A DNA stretch of 64,000 nucleotides from Phytophthora sp. 'mugwort' (Eukaryota; Oomycota; Peronosporomycetes; Peronosporales; Peronosporaceae), in the NCBI GenBank assembly GCA_033558025.1, contig JAUCEF010000003.1, forward strand, positions 1,080,001-1,144,000. Reading direction: 5' to 3'. Of the stretch, positions 42,953 through 53,296 are shown in pieces. The position numbers and the translations under genes were made by a program. Position 1 is the stretch's first letter; each line of letters begins with the position of its first letter. The notes beneath the pieces are model-generated. The model saw only the letters and a list, made by a program, of their open reading frames with translations, ran no database searches and was not told the DNA's origin.

Positions 42953-45193
42953 TTACCGTCTTGAATTTTCTTGTAGTATTTTGTTTTCTTGTGGGGAGTT
43001 TAAAGGACCAAAGTGGTATTGGCGTTTTTGATTGATCCGTGGAGAAGTGGAATAGACAACAGGCAGCAAACAAACATCTTGTGGAGGGAGTCGACGCAGA
43101 CCATGCAATAATGCTGTGGTTTTCTGGTCTCTGTTGTTGTCTGGATCTGGTGTGGATTCTTTCTGCTCAGGAGGATCGAACGAGACGTATCGGAGCTGTG
43201 TTTGAAGACTGACAATCCCATCGAAAGGCAGCACTCGACTCAAATATTGAGCTTCCACTTCGGCACAGGCTGGTGATCGTGTACTTGACTGTGTAGCTGG
43301 TCGTTTACGTGGAGAGTGTTGACGCCGTCGACGTAGCAAGTCACGATCGTCAGTAGTTACTGGCCTGGCGAGTTCATCCAAGCGAGAAGCGGCTGGGACG
43401 CCTAACACCGTGTCATCCCGTACGAGAATCTGTGGGAAAATGAGGCTATTGTTTCTCGTGTGGCTTGAAGTGGAGTCCCGTGGACTGCTTAAACGTGAAG
43501 CTTCTCTACTGGGCCTGTGTCTGTCGGGATGGAAGCGTTGGTTAAAGTCTCGAAGTCGCTGGAAATGTTCAGCCATCAGTGCTCGTACAACGTCTTGTAC
43601 AGGCGATAGGAAGGACGCAATCGTGTCTTTTCGTAGACAGAGCAACAAGCACGTGTCGAGTGCGACAATTTCCCACGGAGCGGGCGCTGTAGTGGTCGCG
43701 AGCGCACCTTCCTGTCCCAAAACGGCTGGAGCTTGGATGACGGCCACAAGAGGCTGTCCGTGCAGTGGCGGCTTGGCTACTTTGACGCTGCCCTGCACCA
43801 GCAACACGAGCACGCTGATTTCTTCGCCACGACAGACCACAAGACGACCTTCCCGTGCCGTGAGCGACGTCGCAGCGTACGCGAGGTGCGTGATGATGTG
43901 CGGTGGCAACGCGTGCATCCGTGGGATCGACGCGATGGCTGTCTCAGTGGCATGTAGTACGACTTGTTTGTATGGTTTGATAGCTCGTCGATAGAGATCC
44001 CCCGGGACAAGCGCTAGCTCGGCCCACGTCGTGGCAAACGTGACGCAAGCGCTGGCCATACGCAAACCTTGGGGCTCAATGAGACTGATCTCTCCAAAGC
44101 ACGACCCGGGCGTAAGTGTCCGAAAGAAACCCGTGCTGTACGCTGCCAACGACACGCAACCAGTGATGAGAATGTAGAAACTATCCCCTGTTTCGCCCTG
44201 ACGAAACACAAACTCGCCCGAGTTTACACGCAGATACGTGCTGGAGCGTGCCAGTTCTTGGAAAATGGCATCTGGAAGTCGCGCGTCGGCGAAATATTTG
44301 AGACTGGCAAGCCATTTTTTAAGATTACGAAGGTCTGACGAAGAACGGTTCGCTGGAGGACGTTGCAGACGTGACTGGACGCCATGAGCGTTCGCGAGTG
44401 CCAAGATGGACGCCACGTGCTCCGTGCTGCTTGTTTGTAAGACGTATGAGGCAGGTCCTTTATCGGCTGAAGACGGCGCCAGATGGAGACGTCGAGGACG
44501 AGACAGATCACTAGAGTGACGTGGTGGAGCTGACGGTGTCGGGGCTGTCGGTTCGTCCCAAAACGTGACGTGCTGGCGCCACACGCGTCGATGGGTTCGT
44601 TGTGCTTGCATCCGGTCCAGAGTTGTGAGGTAAGTGATGGCATTGACGATCCGTTGGAAGACGATCCGTAGAGGTGGGAGTCCTGCGGGGATCTCGACCA
44701 GTTCATAGTCTTCTCGTGACGTGGAGCTAGAGAACTGAATCGTACGGATCGTGGAGAAGACGTCGCCGATACGACGAAAACGTGAGGAAAGACGTATCAT
44801 CACGACACTTTTGTCCTGCAGTCCGTAGTCACTCAAGTCGTCGTCGCCTTGAAGCTCTTCGCTCTGGAAAAACAGTCGCTGCTGCTCGAATGGAAGGTCG
44901 AATTGGCGCTGGAGTGCGGCTTGAAGGCTTACGAGCGACTGGGAGCGATGAACAGTGAGTCGTTCCAATTCTGAGTGACCTGGTAGATGAATATACAATT
45001 CAAAGCGGAGATCTCGTAGTGAAGGTTGATGCCATAATGATGGAGAATGTTTAGACCGGGTGGCGAGCTTCCGTCGTTGTACTGCGCCAGCCATTGCTGC
45101 GATGTAAGCTGGTTGAGCCAGTCGAGGAGAGAAAGTAGCCGGACTTAGCGTGAACTGGGATGTTATGGAGCGTCCATGGCCTTGACTTGCCAT
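42953..45193 (-). CDS. Ubiquitin-like domain fused to tandem cyclic-nucleotide-binding domains
   Basis: From ATG 45,193 this single exon encodes 746 residues. Residues ~63-136 fold-match ubiquitin: FELYIHLPGHSE, LQAALQRQFDLPFEQQRLFF and LSDYGLQDKSVVMIRL follow the ubiquitin strand/helix pattern including the QQRL-F motif. Residues ~300-415 are a CNBD with GEFVFRQGETGDSFYILITG and a phosphate cassette FGEISLIEPQGLRMAS that keeps the Glu and an Arg. Residues ~425-535 are a second, degenerate CNBD (LGQEGALATTT), probably not ligand-binding. The tail is disordered. There is no kinase or channel part. It may be a cAMP/cGMP-responsive adaptor linked to ubiquitin signalling; that is inference. Its stop lies 110 bp from the deubiquitinase stop, convergent. 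Confidence 0.8.
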   Translation of the reverse strand: MASQGHGRSITSQFTLSPATFSPRLAQPAYIAAMAGAVQRRKLATRSKHSPSLWHQPSLRDLRFELYIHLPGHSELERLTVHRSQSLVSLQAALQRQFDLPFEQQRLFFQSEELQGDDDLSDYGLQDKSVVMIRLSSRFRRIGDVFSTIRTIQFSSSTSREDYELVEIPAGLPPLRIVFQRIVNAITYLTTLDRMQAQRTHRRVWRQHVTFWDEPTAPTPSAPPRHSSDLSRPRRLHLAPSSADKGPASYVLQTSSTEHVASILALANAHGVQSRLQRPPANRSSSDLRNLKKWLASLKYFADARLPDAIFQELARSSTYLRVNSGEFVFRQGETGDSFYILITGCVSLAAYSTGFFRTLTPGSCFGEISLIEPQGLRMASACVTFATTWAELALVPGDLYRRAIKPYKQVVLHATETAIASIPRMHALPPHIITHLAYAATSLTAREGRLVVCRGEEISVLVLLVQGSVKVAKPPLHGQPLVAVIQAPAVLGQEGALATTTAPAPWEIVALDTCLLLCLRKDTIASFLSPVQDVVRALMAEHFQRLRDFNQRFHPDRHRPSREASRLSSPRDSTSSHTRNNSLIFPQILVRDDTVLGVPAASRLDELARPVTTDDRDLLRRRRQHSPRKRPATQSSTRSPACAEVEAQYLSRVLPFDGIVSLQTQLRYVSFDPPEQKESTPDPDNNRDQKTTALLHGLRRLPPQDVCLLPVVYSTSPRINQKRQYHFGPLNSPQENKILQENSRR

Positions 45194-45524
45194 CTTAATG
45201 GAAGAGGGACGATCAATACAGTGTTGCCACTGATGCAGCCACCTTGGGTCGTATATATAGTGACGATGGTGACGAGCGAATGCTTTTAGTTGAGTGATGC
45301 ATTCGTGGCGATAGTTTGAGTGGAAATAATATAAAAAATAATCCAGTCTTGCCAGTATGGACACCCATACTGGCAGATAACTCTAGGCATGGCTACATTT
45401 AGCCATTGGGCGTTGGTTATTCATCCGTCGAGTTCATGGCGTCGGTATTTATACGAGCTGAGACCCACGGGACGTGCTGCCTGCTCCTCATCCTAGACGC
45501 GTTGCTCTTGTGCCAGAGACGACA
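45194..45524. promoter_or_regulatory. 331-bp divergent region (UBL-CNBD / PH-like pair)
   Basis: The two first ATGs lie 331 bases apart on opposite strands. The middle holds an AT-rich part (AATAATATAAAAAATAATCC near 45,330) that could place a core promoter. The word CATACTGGCAG occurs nearby with a partial inverted copy. Confidence 0.3.
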
Positions 45525-47165
45525 ATGTCCACGACCGAAGGCTTCGGCGTCCGACTCAAGCGGAAAGTTCGCAGTGTCGAGACTAAATTGTTCGAGTGGC
45601 GACCATGTAGCTGCACAGTTGTGGCACGCGACGGGAAGCTCTTGCTGCAGTTGCAGACGCCACCACAAGACGAAGAAAGCCAGGATCAAAGTGAAGAGGA
45701 AACGGAGCTCGTCACTATCGACTTGGCTACGCAGTTCCTCAATGTTATGCCCAAGAAGAACAAAGCACGGTGCGATTTGGAGTACTACGCTACTATGAGT
45801 GAGGACGTCTTGAAAGAACAACTGATGGCACCGTCGGCTTCTCATTGTCAGCAGTGGATCGCGCAGATTCGACGTGTACAACAGCAGGTTCAACAACAAA
45901 GACCGACTTCAAGTTCGTCAACGAGATCAGAAGCTTCCCCAGTTGCACCATTGCCGTCGCCTCTTATGAATAATTCTGAGCTTGCTGGTAGTAAAGACAG
46001 CAGCGGAATTTCCATGACGAACGAAACTGCTGCTCGAGAGCCATCACCGTTGAGAAGACAAGTCTCTTGTGTCATGTCGGGATCGGAGCTAGCCCAACGG
46101 GAGATGACGGTATCTTCACCTGCTCACCGGAGTCCATTAAGACCGCATTCCACCTCCTCGTCCTTATCATCCTCAGCGATCTCCTTCACATTACCGAAAA
46201 GCTTAGCAATGGCTACAGCAGCATCTGACCAGGTCCGCGAACGCTGCGACGGTGATCAACTAGCTATCAACAGCAAACTGGACCATACAATCGATTCGTC
46301 AAGCTGCTCACCCGCACCTGTACTTGAACCTGCACCCCGTTCGGATACACGAGCGTCGCTCATTTCATCAATTTCTTCTGTCTCGACAGTCCCGCCAACG
46401 TCGAACTGGAAGAGAGAGAGCGGTTCTAGTCCCATATACTCGTCTTCTTCTGAAAGTGACACATCACGTTCTCCAAACCGACGAGTTCATCAAAGCAAAC
46501 CTTCGTTGCATAACGAAAGACAGTTTGAGGTTCGAGAGAACAATAATTTTGGCAGCGACAATGAAAATGAAGCTGTACGATACCGAAGACGAAATCTTCG
46601 ACGAAGTTATGACGTCTCGGAGGAGAGACATACAGCCACTTCACGAGTTTGTGGGGTCAAACTGACCTCATCTTCTTTATCATCGCGAGGATCGCCTTCT
46701 TATCGCGTATCTGCACGAACACAGCAATCTCCAAGATGGTACAATGATTTACCTCGTCATTCAACCGCTTATGAAGCAGAAAACGAGTCGTCCCAAGCCG
46801 AGTTACACATTCTTCAGCGAGTGGAAGCAGCGTTACGTGCACTTGAACTCGAAAATGCACAAGCCAAAGTACGTGAACGTGAGCTTGTTCAAGAGATACA
46901 AACTCAGCGTGATGCTGCACGAGTAGCTGCAGCAGAGCGCAAACACATTGAACAAGAGTACAGACACGCACGACGCGAGGTTGATTCGTGGCGACGTGCG
47001 GCACAAAGTGCTGAAGCTGCAGCAGCTCAACTGCAAGAGCAACTTGGCATCGCACGTGAAGAGAACCAGCTCTTAACCGGTGAGAAACTGCGGCTCAAAC
47101 GTCAAAACAACGAGCTTCTCACTCAGGTTCATCGTCTTGACTCGCTCGTATACGGCCGTTTCTAA
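45525..47165 (+). CDS. PH-like domain plus C-terminal coiled-coil protein
   Basis: A single exon of 546 residues from the first ATG. Residues ~5-125 look like a PH domain: FGVRLKRKVRSVETKLFEWR, then CSCTVVARDGKLLLQL, acidic loop, and a final helix with a single Trp in HCQQWIAQIRRV. PH domains bind phosphoinositides or protein partners at membranes. Residues ~130-400 are Ser/Pro/Arg-rich and probably disordered. Residues ~430-540 form a long coiled coil (ILQRVEAALRALELENAQ and onward, ending LTQVHRLDSLVYGRF) able to dimerise. I cannot give a specific role. It may be an adaptor at membranes or the cytoskeleton. Confidence 0.65.
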   Translation: MSTTEGFGVRLKRKVRSVETKLFEWRPCSCTVVARDGKLLLQLQTPPQDEESQDQSEEETELVTIDLATQFLNVMPKKNKARCDLEYYATMSEDVLKEQLMAPSASHCQQWIAQIRRVQQQVQQQRPTSSSSTRSEASPVAPLPSPLMNNSELAGSKDSSGISMTNETAAREPSPLRRQVSCVMSGSELAQREMTVSSPAHRSPLRPHSTSSSLSSSAISFTLPKSLAMATAASDQVRERCDGDQLAINSKLDHTIDSSSCSPAPVLEPAPRSDTRASLISSISSVSTVPPTSNWKRESGSSPIYSSSSESDTSRSPNRRVHQSKPSLHNERQFEVRENNNFGSDNENEAVRYRRRNLRRSYDVSEERHTATSRVCGVKLTSSSLSSRGSPSYRVSARTQQSPRWYNDLPRHSTAYEAENESSQAELHILQRVEAALRALELENAQAKVRERELVQEIQTQRDAARVAAAERKHIEQEYRHARREVDSWRRAAQSAEAAAAQLQEQLGIAREENQLLTGEKLRLKRQNNELLTQVHRLDSLVYGRF

Positions 47166-47308
47166 TTCATACACCAACATATAGAAAACTCCAGCATCAG
47201 TTGAAAGCAAAAAAACACAGTACTGTACATTGAGAGAAGTACCGTCAGTTCTCTGCTGAGGAATTGTCCACTGATCGAATTGTTGAAATTTGAAAAATCC
47301 GCATTTGA

Positions 47309-48758
47309 TCAAACAAAGCCACTACCGGAACCGCTCCAATGCCTGTCCTCGTACTGCTTAGCAAAATCTGCATGTGATGACGCAGTTTTCGTAGCTGATT
47401 CCTCGCTCTTTTCACTGGGAGTTGACATACGTTTAGTGCTCGTCCTCTTTGTGGTCAGTTTGCTAAGCCCCTTGTCGGGTTGGTCAGCGCCCTTGCTTCT
47501 GGACGACGCCTTCTTAAGCTTCAATGGACTTTTCGACGTCTGCTTCGTCTCTGCAGTTGCAGTCTTGGCCTCTTTCTCAGCTTTCTCCTTCTTTTGCTTC
47601 TCCTGTTCCAGTGCAACTTCGACAGCAGTAGCAGCTACCATGACCTTGGCAGCTTCCGCTGCTGGGGTCGTGGGTCCACCGTCCTTAGCCAGTTTACCCG
47701 GGTTCTCCCAAATCCATGAAAGCCAACTGGGTGTTAAAGCGTACATGAATGTTCCCCAGATAGCGTCTCCACTCTGAGCTTGCACTGTTTGGTCAAGCAC
47801 CACGCCACTCACAAACTCTTTGGCATGGTTCTGAACGTCTCGACGACTCAGCACGTCGTGCACCGTCTCACTAAGCGTCTTGGTCACGTTCTGCTTGACT
47901 GCGTCCTGTAGGAACGTGTGCGCCAACAGCTGCGTCAAGTTCGCGCGCGTCTGAGCGTCACGCATAAGCTGCTCCAAGAGCAACAGCAGTGCTTCTTTAG
48001 CCCGCGGGTCGACCACTGTAGATCGCAGTAAGTCAACCAGTTGACGAAGCGTCTTGGGGTCCTCTAGCAAGGCCGCCACTGTGCACTTGGTGAGATCCGC
48101 CACCTGCATCCTCGTCATCGGGTCGTTCAGCGTATGAATCACTAATGCCCGCAGAGCTTCACGTGTGGAGTCCATCACCACAAGCTACAGTAAAAACATC
48201 AAAAACCCAGTCAATATCACAATAGTCTCATAATGACTGCACCATTTCATCCACTGTCACACTACAAACAGTTGCAATCATAGAGTACAATTATAAACAT
48301 CATCTTACCCTTTGTAAGAACCTGGAGGCCTGATCCAGCACTTTGGGGTCGTTTAGCACCGTCTGGACGATCTGTGACGCCAGTTCCCGCGTGTTGTCCC
48401 GCAGCGTCTCGTCCTGCAGCGAGCGCGACGCCACCTCGGCCGTATGCTTGCTCATGCCGAGCTTGAGTTCCGGCCCAAAAGCCGTCAGCCCCACTCCGCC
48501 AAGCACCAGTGAGCCCAGCCACCACCACACACGCTGGCTGCGGATGAGGCGCCGCACCATCTCAGGCTCGCTCATGTTGGGCGGGAGTTTGTGCGGCGGA
48601 ATGTCCGAGCTGTAGTGTCGCCTACGCACGCCCAGCCGATAAGAGCTCCATGTGGGAGGTAGTCGACGACATGGGGAAGCTATTGGGCCGTTCAGCAGCG
48701 GCAGTAATGCCCGCAATCGGCCGCTTGACACTGCGGCGCCAACCGTCCTCAGCCTCAT
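47309..48758 (-). CDS. Mitochondrial single-pass membrane protein of unknown function
   Basis: Two exons, 48,758-48,309 and 48,184-47,309, are joined in phase 0 across a 124-bp GT...AG intron, giving 441 residues. The N-terminus is Arg-rich without acidic residues for ~50 residues and contains RRRHYSS, a typical matrix-processing site. One membrane segment follows (VWWWLGSLVLGGVGLTAFG, ~77-95). A long helical domain then has repeating phrases 'Q...VLNDPKVLDQASRFLQ', 'LNDPMTRMQVADL', 'LLEDPKTLRQLVDLL', i.e. a run of ~35-residue helical repeats. The C-terminus is a Lys/Glu/Ala-rich helix and a basic Ser-rich tail. I believe it is an oomycete-conserved mitochondrial inner-membrane protein; function unknown. 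Confidence 0.75.
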
Positions 48759-49377
48759 CGCTGACGTTGCGGATTCCGATGTGAAGGAGAGAGTAGAATT
48801 CGCAACTAGCAAAGTGTCCGTGTTGAAGTGACGCCTAAGGCGATGTCGAAGGTTAACCGTGACCGTCGAAGGGGAATGAGACTCATAGGAGCGGACACAA
48901 AAGTGATGTGACAAAATGTATCTATGCAGCCTCGGTGGTCGAGCTCTACTATGACCATACAACGCAACACTCTGCGCTGGTTCGTCAAATCCATTCCATT
49001 GCACACGCACTATCCACCCTCTCTCAAATCACTTCAGGTAAACGCATCGTCAATGCCCCCAGCAGCGCCGCTCGGAGCTCTCCCTGTGTGACGCTGCGTC
49101 TCCCTTGCTCTGCCTAATTGTCTGTCGGCCATCGCACAAAAGTTGTCTTATCCTGTCTTGATTCGTTCCGATGCCTCCTTTTCTCCTGTTGCTGCCAATC
49201 TTCCCAGCCTCGCGCTCGCTAATAATCACCCACCACTCACAAGCCACCCGGTACATCCACGCGCTTGCCGCAAGCGTCAGACTATCTTCCACTGCGCTTC
49301 GCCTGGTCCTACAAGGTTTCTTACTGTGAAGAGTGCTTCATCGCGCCGCGTCGACTTGATCGTCGTCCCTGTATAGT

Positions 49378-51641
49378 TTAAAAAGTCTGGCACTGGTATT
49401 TCCAGATAACGGCAAAGCAGTCACCGCTTCCCGTTGCAAAGTAGGGGGACGCTGGGGATGAAGCCACACTTATCACCGAATTCCGGTAACCCGTCAGCGT
49501 CAACACCGAGCGAGACGAACGGGGGTCCCAGAACACAACAGATCGGTCCTTAGAGCCGGACATCAACCACCTGAAAATATAAAGCAATAGCAGACCAGAG
49601 TTAGTAAAGAGGCTGATAGCAACAATTTAAACAATTTTTCACAGAGAACGCACCTTCCATCAGGAGTGTAAGCGACCGAAAGGACGAAGTCCTTGTGACC
49701 CTGGAAAAGCATGCGGGGCCGTGTGGTCGTGCGACCCTGGGCACATACATCCCACAACATGATGTTGCGGTCAAGCGAGCCAGAAATCACATTCTTGCCA
49801 TCGGGCGAGAAAGCGATCGAGTACACCGAGTCACTATGGCCCTCCAGTCGGTCCAGCAGCTGTGCCGTTTCCGTGTCCCAAATCCGTACAACCTTGTCCA
49901 GCGACGCAGCAGCGAGAAGCCGTCCATCTGGGGACAGCGCTACTGAAGTCACACCGTCTGATGGACCACCACTTTCGTTGCCAAAAATCTTCTTGCACTG
50001 GCCGTTGCGTGAGTCCCAGAGGCGCACCTTGCGGTCACCCGACCCAGACACAATCAAGTCATTCACATAGTCCAGCGAGTAGATTTCGGACTCGTGACCA
50101 GTCATAGCAGGGCCTTCCTCGTTCGAAGCAATATCCCAAACGCGGATGGTGTTCTGCGGCATACCTGCAACCAGCTTTGTGCAGTCCGGCGAAAAGCAAA
50201 CAGCACGAACATATGCGTCATCGGCCTCGTTAGCTGCGGCATTGGCCTGAGATGTAGGCGTCTGTCCGTTGGATCCAGCAGGGCGAGACACCAGGAACTT
50301 GCGGTCGCCAGTCTTCACGTCGAAAACTTGTGCTGTTTTGTGGCAGCCTGAGGCCATCATCGTACCATCCGACGAGAAACGTACACAGCACACAACGCTC
50401 TGGTGGTCCATTGACTGGTGCATCTCAGCCGCCGGACGCTCCGACTCCTGGTACGACATACTCGTCTTTGACGAGTAGACGCAGCTCCAGTTGAGGCGGC
50501 TGGCCTTCGTGTTCGAGCTCTTTTGCGTCGTGTTGTTGCCCGAAGCCGCCGATAAGGTCGTCGTCGAGCTCACCGAGGGACGGCTGGTTTCGACGTTCTC
50601 ACCTTCAGTTTTCGTGGCACTAGACACCGCGCTCTGAGATTGGTTAGCGCTAGCGGCGCTGGGACTCGAGTTCGTACTAGTTGATCCCTGCTCACGGTTC
50701 ATCTTGGACACCTGGGGAAGCATGCCACTTGAAGTGGGGGCGCTGCTGCCAGCCGAACTAACGGAAGGAAGTGCGCCCTTGCCATTCGCGTTAAGGCTGG
50801 GAATACTGGGTTCAGAACCGTTGAGCTTGGATTTCTTAAGGGCCGGCGGGGAGCTGGCCGCACGGTCCTTGCCATTCACTTCGCTGTTAATGCTGGGCAT
50901 GCGGCGCGATGACGGAGTCGAGTTAGTGTTGCTCGTGTCCAACGGGTTGAGCTGTGGAGGCGGATTGCTATTGCCCCCCTGAGGAGGAAGCGGAAGCTGA
51001 GGAGGCTGCTGGCCGAGCTGCTGCAGGCTGCGCGAGGCTGGCTGAACAGGCACGACGCGCAAGGGGGAGCTGCCGCTACCGCGCTGCTGCGTGTTGGCGG
51101 CTCCAGCGCGACCCGACGACGTGGCAGCCGCCACAAGGTTCGACATGAGCGAGGATGAGTCCTCCTGCATACTGCCGGTGGTGGGCGGGGCGCGCGAGCG
51201 CTTAGCCGGCAGCTTGGCCGATACGGTCTGCTGAGGCGGGACCTGCTGCTGTGGCACCTGGCCAGTCTCGAGCTGCCTGCGCATGCGCAACATATCCTCT
51301 TCGTACTGCTGGCGGATGCGGCGATGGTTAGCCTCGAGAGCCTTGAGTGACTGTTGGATCTGGTCCATCTCCACAACCTGCGATTGAATCTTGCGCTCCA
51401 TCTCGAGCTGCTCCATCTTGGCCATGTTAAGCTGCTGGATGGCAGCCTCATACTCGGCCTTGACCTGGTCAAGCATCTCACCCACACGGCTGGTGGCCGC
51501 CGTGGCCAACTGCGGTGGGGCGCCGGGGTTGCCTGATGACGGGCCGCGGAGCTGCGGCTGCTGCTGCTGCGGGGGCGGTACGCCCGCGTTTGGGTTGCCG
51601 CCACGGCCACGGGCCGGTCCGGGGGCGGACGACGTGTACAT
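49378..51641 (-). CDS. Tup1-type WD40 transcriptional corepressor
   Basis: Two exons, 51,641-49,654 and 49,570-49,378, are split by an 83-bp intron inside the WD40 region, giving 726 residues. Residues ~52-125 are the Tup1 N-terminal tetramerisation helix ([20 protein letters not shown]). A Pro/Gln/Ser-rich linker follows. Residues ~407-726 form a seven-blade propeller with typical WD phrases ([37 protein letters not shown]). Tup1 with its partner Ssn6/Cyc8 represses transcription in the nucleus through recruited deacetylases. The partner is not in this window. The helix plus a seven-blade propeller distinguishes it from general WD proteins. The last blade is encoded by exon 2. Confidence 0.92.
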
Positions 51642-53296
51642 GATTGCCTACTTAGATTGTCTGTGGGTGCGATAGAAGGGGGAGTTAGTATGGAGCCGAG
51701 GAGGAGGAAGGGGACGACGATGTCCGTCGACTGGCGCAGAATCCACGGACCTGCTACGGAGTCAACTACGCGCGGCTGGTCGGTTTCTGACGCTCGTGGC
51801 GAATACCGGAGGCTACAAGTGTGTGTGTGTCCCGCGGGGGTGAAGCTGACTTTCTCCCAGAGGTCTGCCGCGCCTTGCCAAACGAAGGCCGAGCGCGAGT
51901 GGTTCTTTGCCTTCGGGGGTGGCTTTAGGAGTGCGTGAACGGTAGAATTAGTTCGCCGCGAAAAGGGGGGAGGCGGGAGCGAGAGGGGGCTGCGTGGATG
52001 GGGGGACTCGACAGGAGTGATGGTCTCCAAGTTCAAACGTATATGGTCGAGATGAGGTCATTGATTGGGGCAAAATGAAGTGATGGAACTAATCGGGTTC
52101 TTCGATAGAAATATACAAGGCATTTCTTAAAATACACTGGAAGCTACAGTACCAGCTGCTACATGTACCCTTGTAGAAATCCTGACCGGAATTGTCACCA
52201 GGTGTTATCCATCGCTACATGCGGTCGAAGTATAGTCGACGGGTTTAAATGTTGTAACAGGTTGACTCCGTACTGTTTAAAATGTGCCTAAAACATTTTA
52301 TATAGATGAGTGCAAAACCCCAGGCGAAACTCGAAGTCAGGGTGAGAAATCATGACATGAAAAACTAACATCTGCGTTTTTCAGATACCTGGAAGGTATG
52401 TGGAAAGAACTGAAAGGTACATGTACATTGCATTATTTGCACTATGCTAAATATTCAAAAGTTTATCATCATATTAAAAAAATCATCATCCAGTTTCCTG
52501 TTTCTGTATTGTCGTTTCGATGAGGTGCTCCGGTCACATTCTAAGTTCGAAATCGTACTTAGCCAAATCCTATCCGTACTAAATGCGATTTCTTAAGAAC
52601 ATAATACTACTCGATTCAATTTGTTTTTACAATACTTATTCTCAATAAAATCGGTGATTTCTGATTGGCTACATATGAGTTGGTGGTCCGGCTCCATTTT
52701 GGCTACACTACGTTGACACGTGGTGACACCCGAGCTGTCGATTTGGCGCGCACCAATTTGCTCCTCTTCCTTGCAGGCCTCTCTCCTATTTCATCTTTCG
52801 TTACTGCGCCTACCGGACTCTAAAAGTCCTGCCTTGAATTTAAGTGCTAGTAATTGAGCATATATGCATGCAGCTGGTGATGAAAATCAGCAGGAGGGGT
52901 GACCTTTTGTTCGCCAACGCATTTCAGTTCTAATGTATCGCATTTTCAAAGCGTTCTGTAGACGCGAAGCAATACAAATCGCATCGACCACCTCACTCAC
53001 GGGAGGGGCGACGTGCAAAGCACAACTTTCAGGCAACATTCAAGCGACCCTTCCATGGCCTGGTGTGTCGAACACAGTCAACCATTACACACGCCGCCTC
53101 GTCTCTGGAACCCCTCCCCGAAGTCGATATCGTTTTCCAGAGTCGTCCGACCAGACGACGGAACAACAATAGGGCCAGTCGCCTTGTCTTAGTTTAAGTA
53201 TACTCGGGTGTCCTCAACTGACCTGCATTTCCCGCTTGGAGTTGCCAGCAGCAACAGGCAGGCACCCTCCGTCTCCTCCGCCTCTTCCTCGTCGTC
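51642..53296. other. 1.65-kb divergent intergenic region
   Basis: The first ~400 bases are purine-rich and GC-rich (probable 5' leader and promoter of the Tup1-like gene). Positions 52,050-52,720 are AT-rich without a recognisable gene. The last ~550 bases lead into the FYVE gene. Short overlapping frames only. Confidence 0.45.

Noticed and set aside
51900..52036. Long minus-strand frame 50,876-52,036 in another frame of the Tup1-like gene
   Set aside because: Arg/Ser/Pro-rich text from a shifted frame of GC-rich coding DNA; the real frame carries the Tup1 helix and WD repeats.
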